Shown here: positions 8,968 to 16,650 of the stretch, piece after piece
How positions within the stretch are numbered: the stretch's first letter is position 1
Layout: every line of letters begins with the position of its first letter
Assembly (NCBI GenBank): GCA_964560875.1
Contig: CAZLMW010000004.1
Coordinates: forward strand, 39,193-103,192
Direction of reading: 5' to 3'
Length of the DNA stretch: 64,000 nt
Origin: CAZLMW01 sp964560875
GTDB taxonomy: Bacteria > Myxococcota_A > UBA9042
Translations under genes and position numbers: made by a program
The notes under the pieces: model-generated
What the model saw: the letters and a program-made list of their open reading frames with translations, nothing else
The model's database searches: none
Told to the model about the DNA's origin: nothing

Positions 8968-10017
8968 ATGGGCGGCCTCATGTGGCGCGGACTTCGGCCG
9001 CTGCTATTCCAGCTTGACCCGGAGCGCGCACATCACATGTCGCTCCGCGCGCTCCGAGCCGCGTCCAATACACCGGTCGGTCGATCGATTCTCCGAACAA
9101 TGTTTGGGCCATCGAGTGCATCACCTGTCGAGGTGTTCGGGCTGCGATTTGCGCACGCGGTTGGGCTCGCCGCCGGCTACGACAAGGACGCGACTGCATG
9201 GCGTGGGCTGGCATGCCTTGGGTTCTCCCACGTCGAAATCGGCACCGTTACCCCGCGGCCGCAAGCCGGCAACGCTCGTCCTCGCGTGTTTCGTCTGCCC
9301 GCCGACCGCGGCGTGATCAATCGGCTCGGGTTCCCCAGCGCGGGTATGGAAGTGGTCGCGGCAAACCTGGCGGGACCGAGACCCCGCGACGTGATCCTGG
9401 GCGTCAACATCGGCAAGAACAAGGAGACGCCGTTGCCGGACGCCGCGGGCGATTACCTGGTCGTGATGAAGCGCCTCTACAGTCTCGCCGACTACGTCAC
9501 CGTCAACGTCAGTTCGCCCAACACGCCCGGGCTGCGCGATTTGCAGGGCGGCGACTACCTGGGCGCGCTGCTGTCCACCTTGGTTTCGAGTCGCGACGAG
9601 CTCGCAGGTAAACACGGACGCAAGCCGCTGTTGGTCAAGCTGGCGCCCGACCTTGACGAAGACGCCCTCTCCGAGTCGTTGGATGCTGTGCAAAGCGCAG
9701 GGGTCGACGGCGTTATCGCGACAAACACCACGATCGCGCGTGATGGACTGTGTTCCCCGGCCCGCGGCGAAAAGGGCGGCCTGAGCGGTGCGCCATTGAC
9801 CGACATGAGCACGACGATGGTGGCCAGGATCTGCGACCGATTGGGCGATTCGATCCCGGTTGTTGGCGTCGGCGGGATCATGAATGCGGACGACGCAGCA
9901 GCGAAGTTGGCCGCTGGCGCAAGGCTCGTCCAGATCTACTCAGGCATGGTCTACGCGGGGCCGTCGATGCCCGGCAAAACCGCGACGGCGTTGGCGCGAC
10001 GTGTGCTCACGGCCTGA
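8968..10017 (+). CDS. pyrD: Dihydroorotate dehydrogenase (quinone), class 2
   Basis: Oxidises dihydroorotate to orotate with FMN and passes electrons to membrane quinone. The N-terminal amphipathic segment (MWRGLRPLLFQLDPERAHHM) is the membrane/quinone entry helix that marks class 2. Further motifs are AAGYDKDATAW, VEIGTVTPRPQAGNARPR, NRLGFPSAGM, NIGKNKETPL and VNVSSPNTPGLRDLQ, whose Ser is the class 2 catalytic base. GVGGIMNADDA and IYSGMVYAGP bind the FMN phosphate. The product is 349 residues, normal for the class. The start at 8968 lies one base after the pyrFE stop with a G-rich ribosome-binding stretch; an in-frame ATG at 8980 is an alternative. The 3' end overlaps the convergent gene by 11 bases. 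Confidence 0.95.
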   Translation: MGGLMWRGLRPLLFQLDPERAHHMSLRALRAASNTPVGRSILRTMFGPSSASPVEVFGLRFAHAVGLAAGYDKDATAWRGLACLGFSHVEIGTVTPRPQAGNARPRVFRLPADRGVINRLGFPSAGMEVVAANLAGPRPRDVILGVNIGKNKETPLPDAAGDYLVVMKRLYSLADYVTVNVSSPNTPGLRDLQGGDYLGALLSTLVSSRDELAGKHGRKPLLVKLAPDLDEDALSESLDAVQSAGVDGVIATNTTIARDGLCSPARGEKGGLSGAPLTDMSTTMVARICDRLGDSIPVVGVGGIMNADDAAAKLAAGARLVQIYSGMVYAGPSMPGKTATALARRVLTA

Positions 10018-11038
10018 ACAAGCGCAGCACAAACCCGATTCGGAACCCCATCCGCAAGCTCCACTGGCTGGGGAACTCGTCGCGCCCCGTGATGTATTCG
10101 ACGTTGACCGAGTAGCCGGCCCAGGGCAGCAGCGACCGGATTCGTAGCGACGTAATGCCCAACATCATGCCGGCGCGCACGCCGGCGCGGAGCTTGTCGC
10201 GCCATGGAACGCCCAGACCGATCGCCGCGACCTCGAAGTCGTAGTTGAAGGTCGGCGTGATGTAACGAAACGTCACCGGGAGCGCACCGAAAAAGTCGAC
10301 CTCGACCGATTCGGCCCGCAGGTCCGGTTTGACCAACGCCGCGCCGCCCAACTCGGGACCAAAACGGATGCTCCATCTTGGATCGAACCCATACCCAAGG
10401 GTGATGCGTCCGGATCCGCCGCCGCCGACCGTATAGCGGCTGCGCAACTGTCGCACGGTGAACAAGCCACCACCCTCTGCGGCGATGACACCGTAGCTGT
10501 CGTCTCGGTGCCGCGCTGAGAAGGTCGGATCGGTCTCCATATAAAACGGACAATCTGTCGGTTTGCGGGCGTGCGATGTCTTGAGCAGGAGTTTGACGCG
10601 GTGCAGCGTCAGCAAGTCGCTGAGGTCATCGAGCGATTTGCCATGGGCGAGCCAGGCGCGCTTGAGGGGGCCGCCTTCGCGCAGGATGCGTATCTCGACG
10701 AGTTCGGCGGCTTTTTCCAAAACTGAACGATCGGCCAAACATACGCTCATCAACGAATCGGTCAGAAGGCCCTGGATCATGTGCTTGTCGATGGTCCAGC
10801 CGCGCTGCTCGCGCAGGTAGACCAGCTTCTCGAGGTCGAAAAGCAGCGCCTCTGCCGCGTCGACGACGGCAGAGCCTTGAATCATGGCCTGAGTCGGTGC
10901 ACTGGCCGGACTTGCGGCAGTCGGGATGCCGGCCGGGTCAGCAGAGACCGTCGCGGGTGTCGTCGCGATGTACATGAGGCACAACAGCACCGTCGTGATC
11001 CCGCGGTGGCGCCACGCGCTCTGTCCCGTGTCCATCAT
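10007..11038 (-). CDS. Exported protein of unknown function with barrel-like C-terminal half
   Basis: I do not recognise the family. The chosen ATG gives 343 residues with a signal-peptide-like start (RHRGITTVLLCLMYIATTPATVSA). Residues about 35-150 are helical and include a GLLTDSLMSVCLADRSVLE segment. The second half alternates hydrophobic and polar residues with aromatic ends (GRITLGYGFDPRWSIRFGPE; FRYITPTFNYDFEVAAIGLG; RAGVRAGMMLGITSLRIRS), typical of an outer-membrane beta-barrel, and it ends in MGFRIGFVLRLFRP. The open frame continues 93 codons upstream, but that stretch is Arg/Ser/Cys-rich and not protein-like. No strong ribosome binding site is visible. It is divergent from the Spy/CpxP-like gene and converges on pyrD. 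Confidence 0.65.
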   Translation of the reverse strand: MMDTGQSAWRHRGITTVLLCLMYIATTPATVSADPAGIPTAASPASAPTQAMIQGSAVVDAAEALLFDLEKLVYLREQRGWTIDKHMIQGLLTDSLMSVCLADRSVLEKAAELVEIRILREGGPLKRAWLAHGKSLDDLSDLLTLHRVKLLLKTSHARKPTDCPFYMETDPTFSARHRDDSYGVIAAEGGGLFTVRQLRSRYTVGGGGSGRITLGYGFDPRWSIRFGPELGGAALVKPDLRAESVEVDFFGALPVTFRYITPTFNYDFEVAAIGLGVPWRDKLRAGVRAGMMLGITSLRIRSLLPWAGYSVNVEYITGRDEFPSQWSLRMGFRIGFVLRLFRP

Positions 11039-11301
11039 CGTTGCTTTACCGTGCACATCGACGCCGCACGATCGCGACGAGCGGCGCCAGCCTACACACT
11101 CGGGCGACCTAAGGCGAAAGGAGTCCTGGCCGGCAAGAGCGACCGACAACGCCTGACTGAACGGCTTTTTGCAGAAAATGTAGCTCCGCCGATTAACGTC
11201 CGCCGCGGCACTGGCATCTGGATAGTGAACGAGGTCGTCGCAAGCAGCGGCCCCTCCAAACGACCCCCAAATCGCTGCACGGGCAGCCCTCTGGAGTTGA
11301 C

Positions 11302-11904
11302 ATGAAACGGACCACATTCATCGCTGCGATCGTCTGCGCGTTGGCCATCCCCGCCATCGCATCGGCCGTGCCGCCGGGCGACGACTACAAGAACGAGCGC
11401 AAGGCCAAACGGGCCAAGTTCATCAAAAAGATGAAACAGCATCGCGCCAAGATGCTGCGCACCAAGATTGGCCTCAGCGAAGCGAAAGCGGCGCGCGTCG
11501 AGCGGGTTATGGACAAGTTCCACGTCAAGAAGAGGGAGCTCAAGAAGGAGATGCGCGCCAATCACCAGGCGCTTCGCCAGCTGCTCAAGTCCGACAGCCA
11601 GGACCAGCGCGCCTACGGAGTCGCGGTCGACGGGATCGTCGCGTCGCGGGCGCAGCTCGCCAAGCTGCATGACAAACAAATCGCCGCTCTTCGTCGCGTC
11701 CTGACTCCCAAAGAGCAGGCGAAGATGCTCATTGCGATGCACAAGATGAAGCGTCGATTCCGCCACCGGATGCACAAGCGATGGCGCAAGCACAAGCGCG
11801 GCAAGCGGCGCGGCGCGTTTGGCGATGGCCCCGATGCTGACGGTCCGCCGCCGGGCGATTTCGGTCCGCGCGGTGACGGTCCACCGCTGGCACAGCCCGA
11901 GTAA
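11302..11904 (+). CDS. Spy/CpxP-like periplasmic protein (LTXXQ type)
   Basis: A 200-residue protein with a clear signal peptide (MKRTTFIAAIVCALAIPAIASA), a strongly basic all-helical body and a Gly/Pro/Asp-rich tail. The helical body contains KIGLSEAKAARVERVMDKF and LRRVLTPKEQAKMLIAMHKM, the spaced 'LS/LTP...Q' hairpin of the Spy/CpxP/heavy-metal-sensor (CnrX-like) family, which act as periplasmic chaperones or stress sensors. The end is very rich in Arg/His/Lys (RRFRHRMHKRWRKHKRGKRR), unusual for Spy and suggestive of binding to nucleic acid or an acidic polymer. The gene is monocistronic and followed by a good terminator. No cognate two-component pair or sigma/anti-sigma genes are adjacent. 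Confidence 0.75.
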   Translation: MKRTTFIAAIVCALAIPAIASAVPPGDDYKNERKAKRAKFIKKMKQHRAKMLRTKIGLSEAKAARVERVMDKFHVKKRELKKEMRANHQALRQLLKSDSQDQRAYGVAVDGIVASRAQLAKLHDKQIAALRRVLTPKEQAKMLIAMHKMKRRFRHRMHKRWRKHKRGKRRGAFGDGPDADGPPPGDFGPRGDGPPLAQPE

Positions 11905-11926
11905 TCGCGGCTACCAATCGCGCACT

Positions 11927-11963
11927 GAGCCCCGATCGCAAGGTCGGGGCTCGGTTGTTTTTT
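11927..11963 (+). terminator. Rho-independent terminator after the Spy/CpxP-like gene
   Basis: A perfect 9-bp stem GAGCCCCGA / TCGGGGCTC with an 8-base loop is followed by GGTTG and six T residues, 23 bases after the stop codon. Confidence 0.85.
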
Positions 11964-12215
11964 GTCATCTCGAACCCAACGCACGGGACCCAAACGCACG
12001 CGGTCTGAGCCCGTTTCGCGCGATGGAGCAGGCGTGCTCCAAGGCGTTGCCGGTGTTGCTGACAGCCAAGGGGATCGCTACGTTTCGCAAAATATGGACG
12101 GCTTTCTTCGAGCGGCTAGCCTCGCCCTCAAGAGTCCGTCGGCCGGCAAACGCCCGGTTCTTTGGCGCGCGGCTGTGCTGGAGTTGCTCGGAAGTAACCT
12201 CAAGGAGTTAGATAC
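11964..12215. other. Intergenic region upstream of the Cys-rich lipoprotein gene
   Basis: About 250 bases with no convincing gene. Apart from AAGGAG (12202-12207), the ribosome binding site of the next gene, I see no clear promoter or repeat. Confidence 0.4.
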
Positions 12216-13868
12216 ATGCGATTCACCCGGAACATGATCGCGTTCGCCGCGGTAAGTGCGCTCGTCATGGGCGGCTGTGCTGGCGACGACGGCGGCAGCG
12301 ACGACAAGAAGACAGAGGACGCTGGTCCCGCTGACGCCACCGCAGACGGCGGCGCAAGCAGCAGCAGCGGCGGCGACGCTTCGGCATCCAGCAGCAGCGG
12401 CGGCGACGCCTCGGCATCCGGCAGCAGCGGTGGCGACGCAGGCGCGTCCAGCAGCAGCAGCAGCGGTGGCGACGCCGGCGGCAAGACCTACAAGCACAAC
12501 ACATGCCCGGCTCTCGGCGATTGCGTGATCATCGAGTGCGCCAAGGCCGGCTTCAAAGAAGGCTGCCATGCCGGTTGCGTGACAGACGCGGCCCCGGCGG
12601 TCCTCCAAGTAGGCACGCCACTGCTGAGCTGTTCACAAGACAAATGCATCAAGGGCAAGTGCAAGGACGCCAAGAACAAGGCGGAATGCGTTGGCACGTG
12701 CATGAACGAAGCGTGCGGTGCGCAGCTTCTTACCTGCCTCGACGATCCCAAGGCCAAGGGTGACAAGACGTGCTCCGACATCGGTGGTTGCATGGAGAAG
12801 TGCGACAAGCCGTCTGACGGCAAGGTGTTCTCGTGCAACGCCAAGTGCCTCAACAGCGGCGACGCCGCCGCCAAAAGTGCGGTCAAGGCGATGTTCAAGT
12901 GCATGGTGGACAACCCGGTCGATCCGAAGGACCCCGCGTCCAAGAAGAAGCAGGAAGCTGCGTGCACCAAGCCCCTGGTTCAGTGCCTCAACAACGGTAC
13001 GTGGGGCAAAGCGACCTGCGGCACCACGTTCGTTTGCTTCGAGAAATGCGACAACGGCAAGGACGATAAGACCGATCCGAAGCCCCCGCCGGGCGGTGGC
13101 AAGAGCCCGGGCGGCGACAACCATGGCGACAAGGGCGACGAAATGGACGGTTGCACGATGAAGTGCCTCGCCGCGTCCAGCGAAAAGGGGCTCGACCTCT
13201 TTGGCAAGCTCGGCATGTGCCACGGCAAGAAAGGCAAGGACGGCAAAGATCCCGATTGCTCCGCTGAGTTGATCGCGTGCATCGACCCGCAGGGCCCGAA
13301 CACCTGCGGCGAGACCTTCGGCTGCATGGGCAAGTGTGTCGAAGACGCGGTCAAGGCCGGTCAGAAGAAGGGCGACGCTGAAGGCGCCTGCTCGATCAGC
13401 TGTCTCGGCAAGGCCACGAAGGACGCCGCAGTGGCGTTCTGGGGCCTCGGCAAGGCGTGCGAGGACGGCGGCGACAAATCCGGCTCGGGTGGCTCCGGCG
13501 GCGGCGCTCCCATGCCTGGTGGCGCCACGCCTGTTGACATGGGCCCGTCGCCGATGTGCGTTGACGCCGTAACCAAGTGCGCCAACCCGTCCGGCAAAGA
13601 CACCTGCACGCAGATGCTCGGCTGCATCGACGGCTGCGAGAAGAAGGGCGGTGGCGACGACAACACGCTGCCGTGCGCGATCGGCTGCGTCGCCAAGGCC
13701 GACAAGGCCGAGGTGGCCTCGTTCAAGAAGCTCGCCGAATGCCAGCACACGTGCGCCAAGGGATGCATGAAGGACAAGAATCCCAAGACCTGCACCGACA
13801 CGTGCATCGCGAAAGACAAGGGTTGCGCGGACGCAGCGAAGAAATGCGTAGCACCCAAGAAACCGTAG
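12216..13868 (+). CDS. Cys-rich lipoprotein with GASSS-type low-complexity linker
   Basis: A lipoprotein of 550 residues. The signal ends in LVMGGC (Cys21), followed by an acidic then Gly/Ser/Asp linker encoded by DNA-level tandem repeats to about residue 90. The body has repeated modules of about 90-100 residues with a recurring pattern (C-x-x-C from a TCGETFGCMGKC or TCTQMLGCIDGC unit, then CSISCLGK or CAIGCVAK, then an Ala-rich helix and another Cys). Four or more degenerate copies are visible between about 95 and 545. This layout differs from the C-x-D-G-N repeats of the other lipoproteins in the window. AAGGAG lies 8 bases before the ATG and a terminator follows, so it is a single-gene unit. 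The function is unknown; by design it is a rigid disulfide-rich surface protein. Confidence 0.8.
   Translation: MRFTRNMIAFAAVSALVMGGCAGDDGGSDDKKTEDAGPADATADGGASSSSGGDASASSSSGGDASASGSSGGDAGASSSSSSGGDAGGKTYKHNTCPALGDCVIIECAKAGFKEGCHAGCVTDAAPAVLQVGTPLLSCSQDKCIKGKCKDAKNKAECVGTCMNEACGAQLLTCLDDPKAKGDKTCSDIGGCMEKCDKPSDGKVFSCNAKCLNSGDAAAKSAVKAMFKCMVDNPVDPKDPASKKKQEAACTKPLVQCLNNGTWGKATCGTTFVCFEKCDNGKDDKTDPKPPPGGGKSPGGDNHGDKGDEMDGCTMKCLAASSEKGLDLFGKLGMCHGKKGKDGKDPDCSAELIACIDPQGPNTCGETFGCMGKCVEDAVKAGQKKGDAEGACSISCLGKATKDAAVAFWGLGKACEDGGDKSGSGGSGGGAPMPGGATPVDMGPSPMCVDAVTKCANPSGKDTCTQMLGCIDGCEKKGGGDDNTLPCAIGCVAKADKAEVASFKKLAECQHTCAKGCMKDKNPKTCTDTCIAKDKGCADAAKKCVAPKKP
12369..12482 (+). repeat. In-frame tandem repeat coding Gly/Ser/Asp linker
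   Basis: Units of 30, 30 and 36 bases, each opening with GGYGGCGACGC and ending in AGCAGC runs, followed by a partial unit. They encode GGDASASSSS-type segments between the lipobox and the Cys-rich body. The CAGCAG-type runs make this likely to vary in length between strains. Confidence 0.8.
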
Positions 13869-13951
13869 CGCCGTGATGGCGTTGGCCAGCTGAGAAGCCG
13901 GTCACACAGTCCCTGCGCGGATGGTCGCGCCCAACGACCATCCCTTTCCAA

Positions 13952-13995
13952 CCTGCAGCCCGTGAGCCCCCTGCTCGCGGGCTGCAGGCCTTTTT
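13952..13995 (+). terminator. Rho-independent terminator after the Cys-rich lipoprotein gene
   Basis: A perfect 11-bp stem CCTGCAGCCCG / CGGGCTGCAGG with a 15-base loop is followed by CC and five T residues, 83 bases after the stop codon. Confidence 0.85.
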
Positions 13996-14146
13996 GGCGG
14001 TGTGCGGCCGCTGGGGCCTCGGGTGCGGATCGTTTGAGTCGGGTTGCCGGAGCAACGAGGAAGCTGCAAGGCACAGCTTTTGAGCGGAGGGCCTCGGGGT
14101 CGATGGCAGTCATGGCGCCCGAGCACGCCGCTAACGTGCCGGTTGG

Positions 14147-14170
14147 TTCGGATTCGGATTCGGATTCGGA
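14147..14170. repeat. Hexanucleotide repeat (TTCGGA)x4
   Basis: Four perfect TTCGGA copies followed by a degenerate fifth. It lies in the 778-base stretch between the terminator and thrS (13869-14646), which otherwise contains a transposase relic and no intact gene. A related TTCGGG triplet occurs at 61311-61328 next to broken genes. Confidence 0.8.
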
Positions 14171-14380
14171 GTCGGCGGCCGAGTGACGGACGCGGAAATG
14201 GCGGACGACGGATTCTCGGAGCTCGGAAGGCGGAACGGCGCCGGGGAGCGTGGATCGGCAGCTCGTTGGGACTCGCCCTGGGGCTCCGGGGCCGGCGACG
14301 ACGCTCGCAGCCCCCCATGCTGTGCTCGACCTCCAAAAAGGCGCTCGGCCCGTAGAATCGTCTGTACGGGCTGCGTGGAC

Positions 14381-14533
14381 ATGCACATCATCCCGCCCGA
14401 GACCAACGAGTCGGGCGTCTTCGCGGACGTTGTCCAGCGGCTCGCGACCGAGTACGGCGAGCTCTTCCGCGTGGTCACGTATGACAGCGGCGCCAACAGC
14501 CGCGCCAACGCCCGGTTCGAACTCGACCTCGGC
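14381..14533 (+). pseudogene. Transposase relic (IS4/ISAs1-like fragment)
   Basis: About 50 codons read as protein within otherwise unconvincing sequence: MHIIPPETNESGVFADVV followed by YGELFRVVTYDSGANSRANA. The pairing of a P-x-T-N-E strand with a VVTxDxGxxSxxNA motif is the middle portion (including the second acidic residue) of DDE transposases of the IS4/ISAs1 kind. The beginning and the remaining catalytic regions are missing on both sides. A short inverted repeat GCCCGTA/TACGGGC lies just upstream (14348-14371). I infer a decayed insertion sequence; the assignment rests on motif recognition only. Confidence 0.4.
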
Positions 14534-14646
14534 CGCCATCCGATCGAACCTGCCTGGAGCCGCCCTCTGCTTGCCTCGGCGGCGAGGACGTGTAGCCTTG
14601 CGGGCCCTGGCCGACCATTCGTAGCGGTCCAGCATCGGAGTTTCCC

Positions 14647-16584
14647 ATGAGCGAGCAGCCCTCTGTGGCGGCGTCCGCCGACGTCGCTGATCAACCACCT
14701 CAAGCCGACCTTCCCGATATCATCGATGTCGTCGCCGAGTTGCGCTTTTCCGGCAACGAAGCACCGGCGGATGAATCGCGCGCCGACCGCCTCTACCGCC
14801 TGCGCCACTCGACGGCGCACATCATGGCGGAAGCGGTCGTACAGCTCTTTGCGGGCGCCAAAGTCGCGACCGGACCGGCGATCGAGCACGGCTTCTACTA
14901 CGACTTCGACCTGCCGCGACCGCTGACGCCCGACGACCTCGGCGCGATCGAGCGGCGCATGAAGAAGATCATCAAGCGGAACTGGCGTTTCGAAGTCGCC
15001 ACGGTCGGCATCGAAAAAGCCCGAACGATGTTTGAAGAATGTGGTCAGGCGTACAAGGTCGAGGTGATCGACAGCATCATCGAGCGTCAGGGCGTGCAGG
15101 AGGTCACGCTGTACCGACAGAACAAGTTTGTCGATCTGTGCGCGGGGCCGCACGTCAGCCGCACGAAGGCATGTCGCCACTTCAAGCTCTTGAAGGTCGC
15201 AGGCGCGTATTGGCGCGGCGACAACGACCGCCCCATGCTGCAGCGAATCTATGGCACTGCGTGGGAGAACCCCGACGATCTCGCCTCCTACCTGGAGTTC
15301 CTCGAGGAGGCCAAGAAGCGCAACCACAAGCGGATCGGTATCGACCTCGACCTGTTCACGTTCAGCCCGCTGGCTCCCGGTGCCGTCTTCTGGTCGCCGC
15401 GCGGGTTCACGGTGTACCAGCAGTTCCTCGACTACTGGCGCGAAAGCCACAGGGCACGTGGATACCAGGAGATCTTCAATCCGGTCCTCTACAAGAAGGA
15501 CCTGTATGAGCGCAGCGGTCACTACCAGCACTACAAAGAGAACATGTTCATCCTCGAGGCGGACGACACCGAGTACTGCCTCAAGCCGATGAACTGCCCG
15601 GACACGTTCCTCTTCTACACGAGCCGGAGGCGCTCATTCCGCGAGCTGCCGCTACGAGTCAGCGAAGGGGGAATCCTGCACCGCAACGAGCTGACGGGCG
15701 CGCTCAACGGTCTGTTCCGCGTGCGTCAGTTCACGCAGGACGACGCACACATCTTCGTGACCGAGGACCAGGTCCAAGATGAGATGGCCGAGCTGATCGA
15801 TATTTCGCGAAAGCTCTACGATCTCTTTGAGATCCAATACGATTTTGCGCTGTCGACGCGGCCCGACGACTTCATGGGCGAGCCGGAACTCTGGGATGAG
15901 GCAGAAGTGGCGCTGGCCGCCGCGCTGGATCGCCACGTTGGCGAAGGCAACTACCGAATCGAAGAGGGCGACGGCGCTTTCTATGGACCGAAAATCGACA
16001 TTCAACTGACCGATTGCCTCGGTCGAAAGTGGCAGTGCGGAACGCTCCAGCTCGACTTCCAGCAGCCGATCAATTTCGACATGAAGTACGTCGGCAGCGA
16101 CAACCAGGCCCACCGCCCGATCGTCATTCACCGCGCGATCTTTGGCAGCTTCGAGCGCTTCTTTGGCATCCTGCTCGAACATACAGCTGGCGCGCTTCCG
16201 ACATGGCTCAGCCCCGTTCAGGCGGTTGTGATTCCGATCTCCGACAAGGTGCTCGACTACGCCAACGAGGTGCACGGCAAGCTGGCCGCCGCCGGAATCC
16301 GTGTCGACGTCGACGATCGCAACCAGAAGATGGGCTACAAGGTGCGAGAAGCCGAGCTTCGCAAGGTGCCGTACATGCTTGTTGTCGGTGAGCGTGAGCG
16401 CGAGTCCGGTATCGCGAACTTGCGCACGTACCTGGACGGCAAGCGCGGCGAAGTCACGCTGGATGCGGTGCGAGATGAGATTGTCGCGGCGATTGCCAGT
16501 CGCACGTTCGACATTGAAGTGAAGCCGCTTCGGGCGTTTGACGACGCCGACTCGACGGCCGGCAACGAAGACCAGGACTACTAG
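14647..16584 (+). CDS. thrS: Threonyl-tRNA synthetase
   Basis: Charges tRNA-Thr. The editing domain starts at about residue 47 (RLRHSTAHIMAEAVVQLFAG; LCAGPHV), with the two His of HSTAH and the CAGPH motif intact for Ser-tRNA proofreading. The class II catalytic core follows (about 240-530), with the zinc ligands visible as the Cys of KPMNCPDTF, the His in TQDDAHIF and the His of IVIHRAIFGSFERF. RVSEGGILHRNELTGALNGL is motif 2. The anticodon-binding domain starts near VQAVVIPISDKVLDYA. The N terminus lacks an obvious TGS domain: it has only about 46 mostly acidic residues in place of the usual 60 or so. CGGAG lies about 8 bases before the ATG. The rest of the typical thrS-infC-rpmI-rplT cluster is not present. 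Confidence 0.95.
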   Translation: MSEQPSVAASADVADQPPQADLPDIIDVVAELRFSGNEAPADESRADRLYRLRHSTAHIMAEAVVQLFAGAKVATGPAIEHGFYYDFDLPRPLTPDDLGAIERRMKKIIKRNWRFEVATVGIEKARTMFEECGQAYKVEVIDSIIERQGVQEVTLYRQNKFVDLCAGPHVSRTKACRHFKLLKVAGAYWRGDNDRPMLQRIYGTAWENPDDLASYLEFLEEAKKRNHKRIGIDLDLFTFSPLAPGAVFWSPRGFTVYQQFLDYWRESHRARGYQEIFNPVLYKKDLYERSGHYQHYKENMFILEADDTEYCLKPMNCPDTFLFYTSRRRSFRELPLRVSEGGILHRNELTGALNGLFRVRQFTQDDAHIFVTEDQVQDEMAELIDISRKLYDLFEIQYDFALSTRPDDFMGEPELWDEAEVALAAALDRHVGEGNYRIEEGDGAFYGPKIDIQLTDCLGRKWQCGTLQLDFQQPINFDMKYVGSDNQAHRPIVIHRAIFGSFERFFGILLEHTAGALPTWLSPVQAVVIPISDKVLDYANEVHGKLAAAGIRVDVDDRNQKMGYKVREAELRKVPYMLVVGERERESGIANLRTYLDGKRGEVTLDAVRDEIVAAIASRTFDIEVKPLRAFDDADSTAGNEDQDY

Positions 16585-16650
16585 GCATTGCGATGAATCG
16601 GCATGATCAGATGATGATCATACCAATTGGGCGGCTCGCTTCCTTTGGGG

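Noticed and set aside
16603..16621. Hairpin ATGATC...GATCAT between thrS and the kinase gene as a terminator
   Set aside because: The stem is only 6 bp of AT-rich sequence and no T-run follows on either strand.
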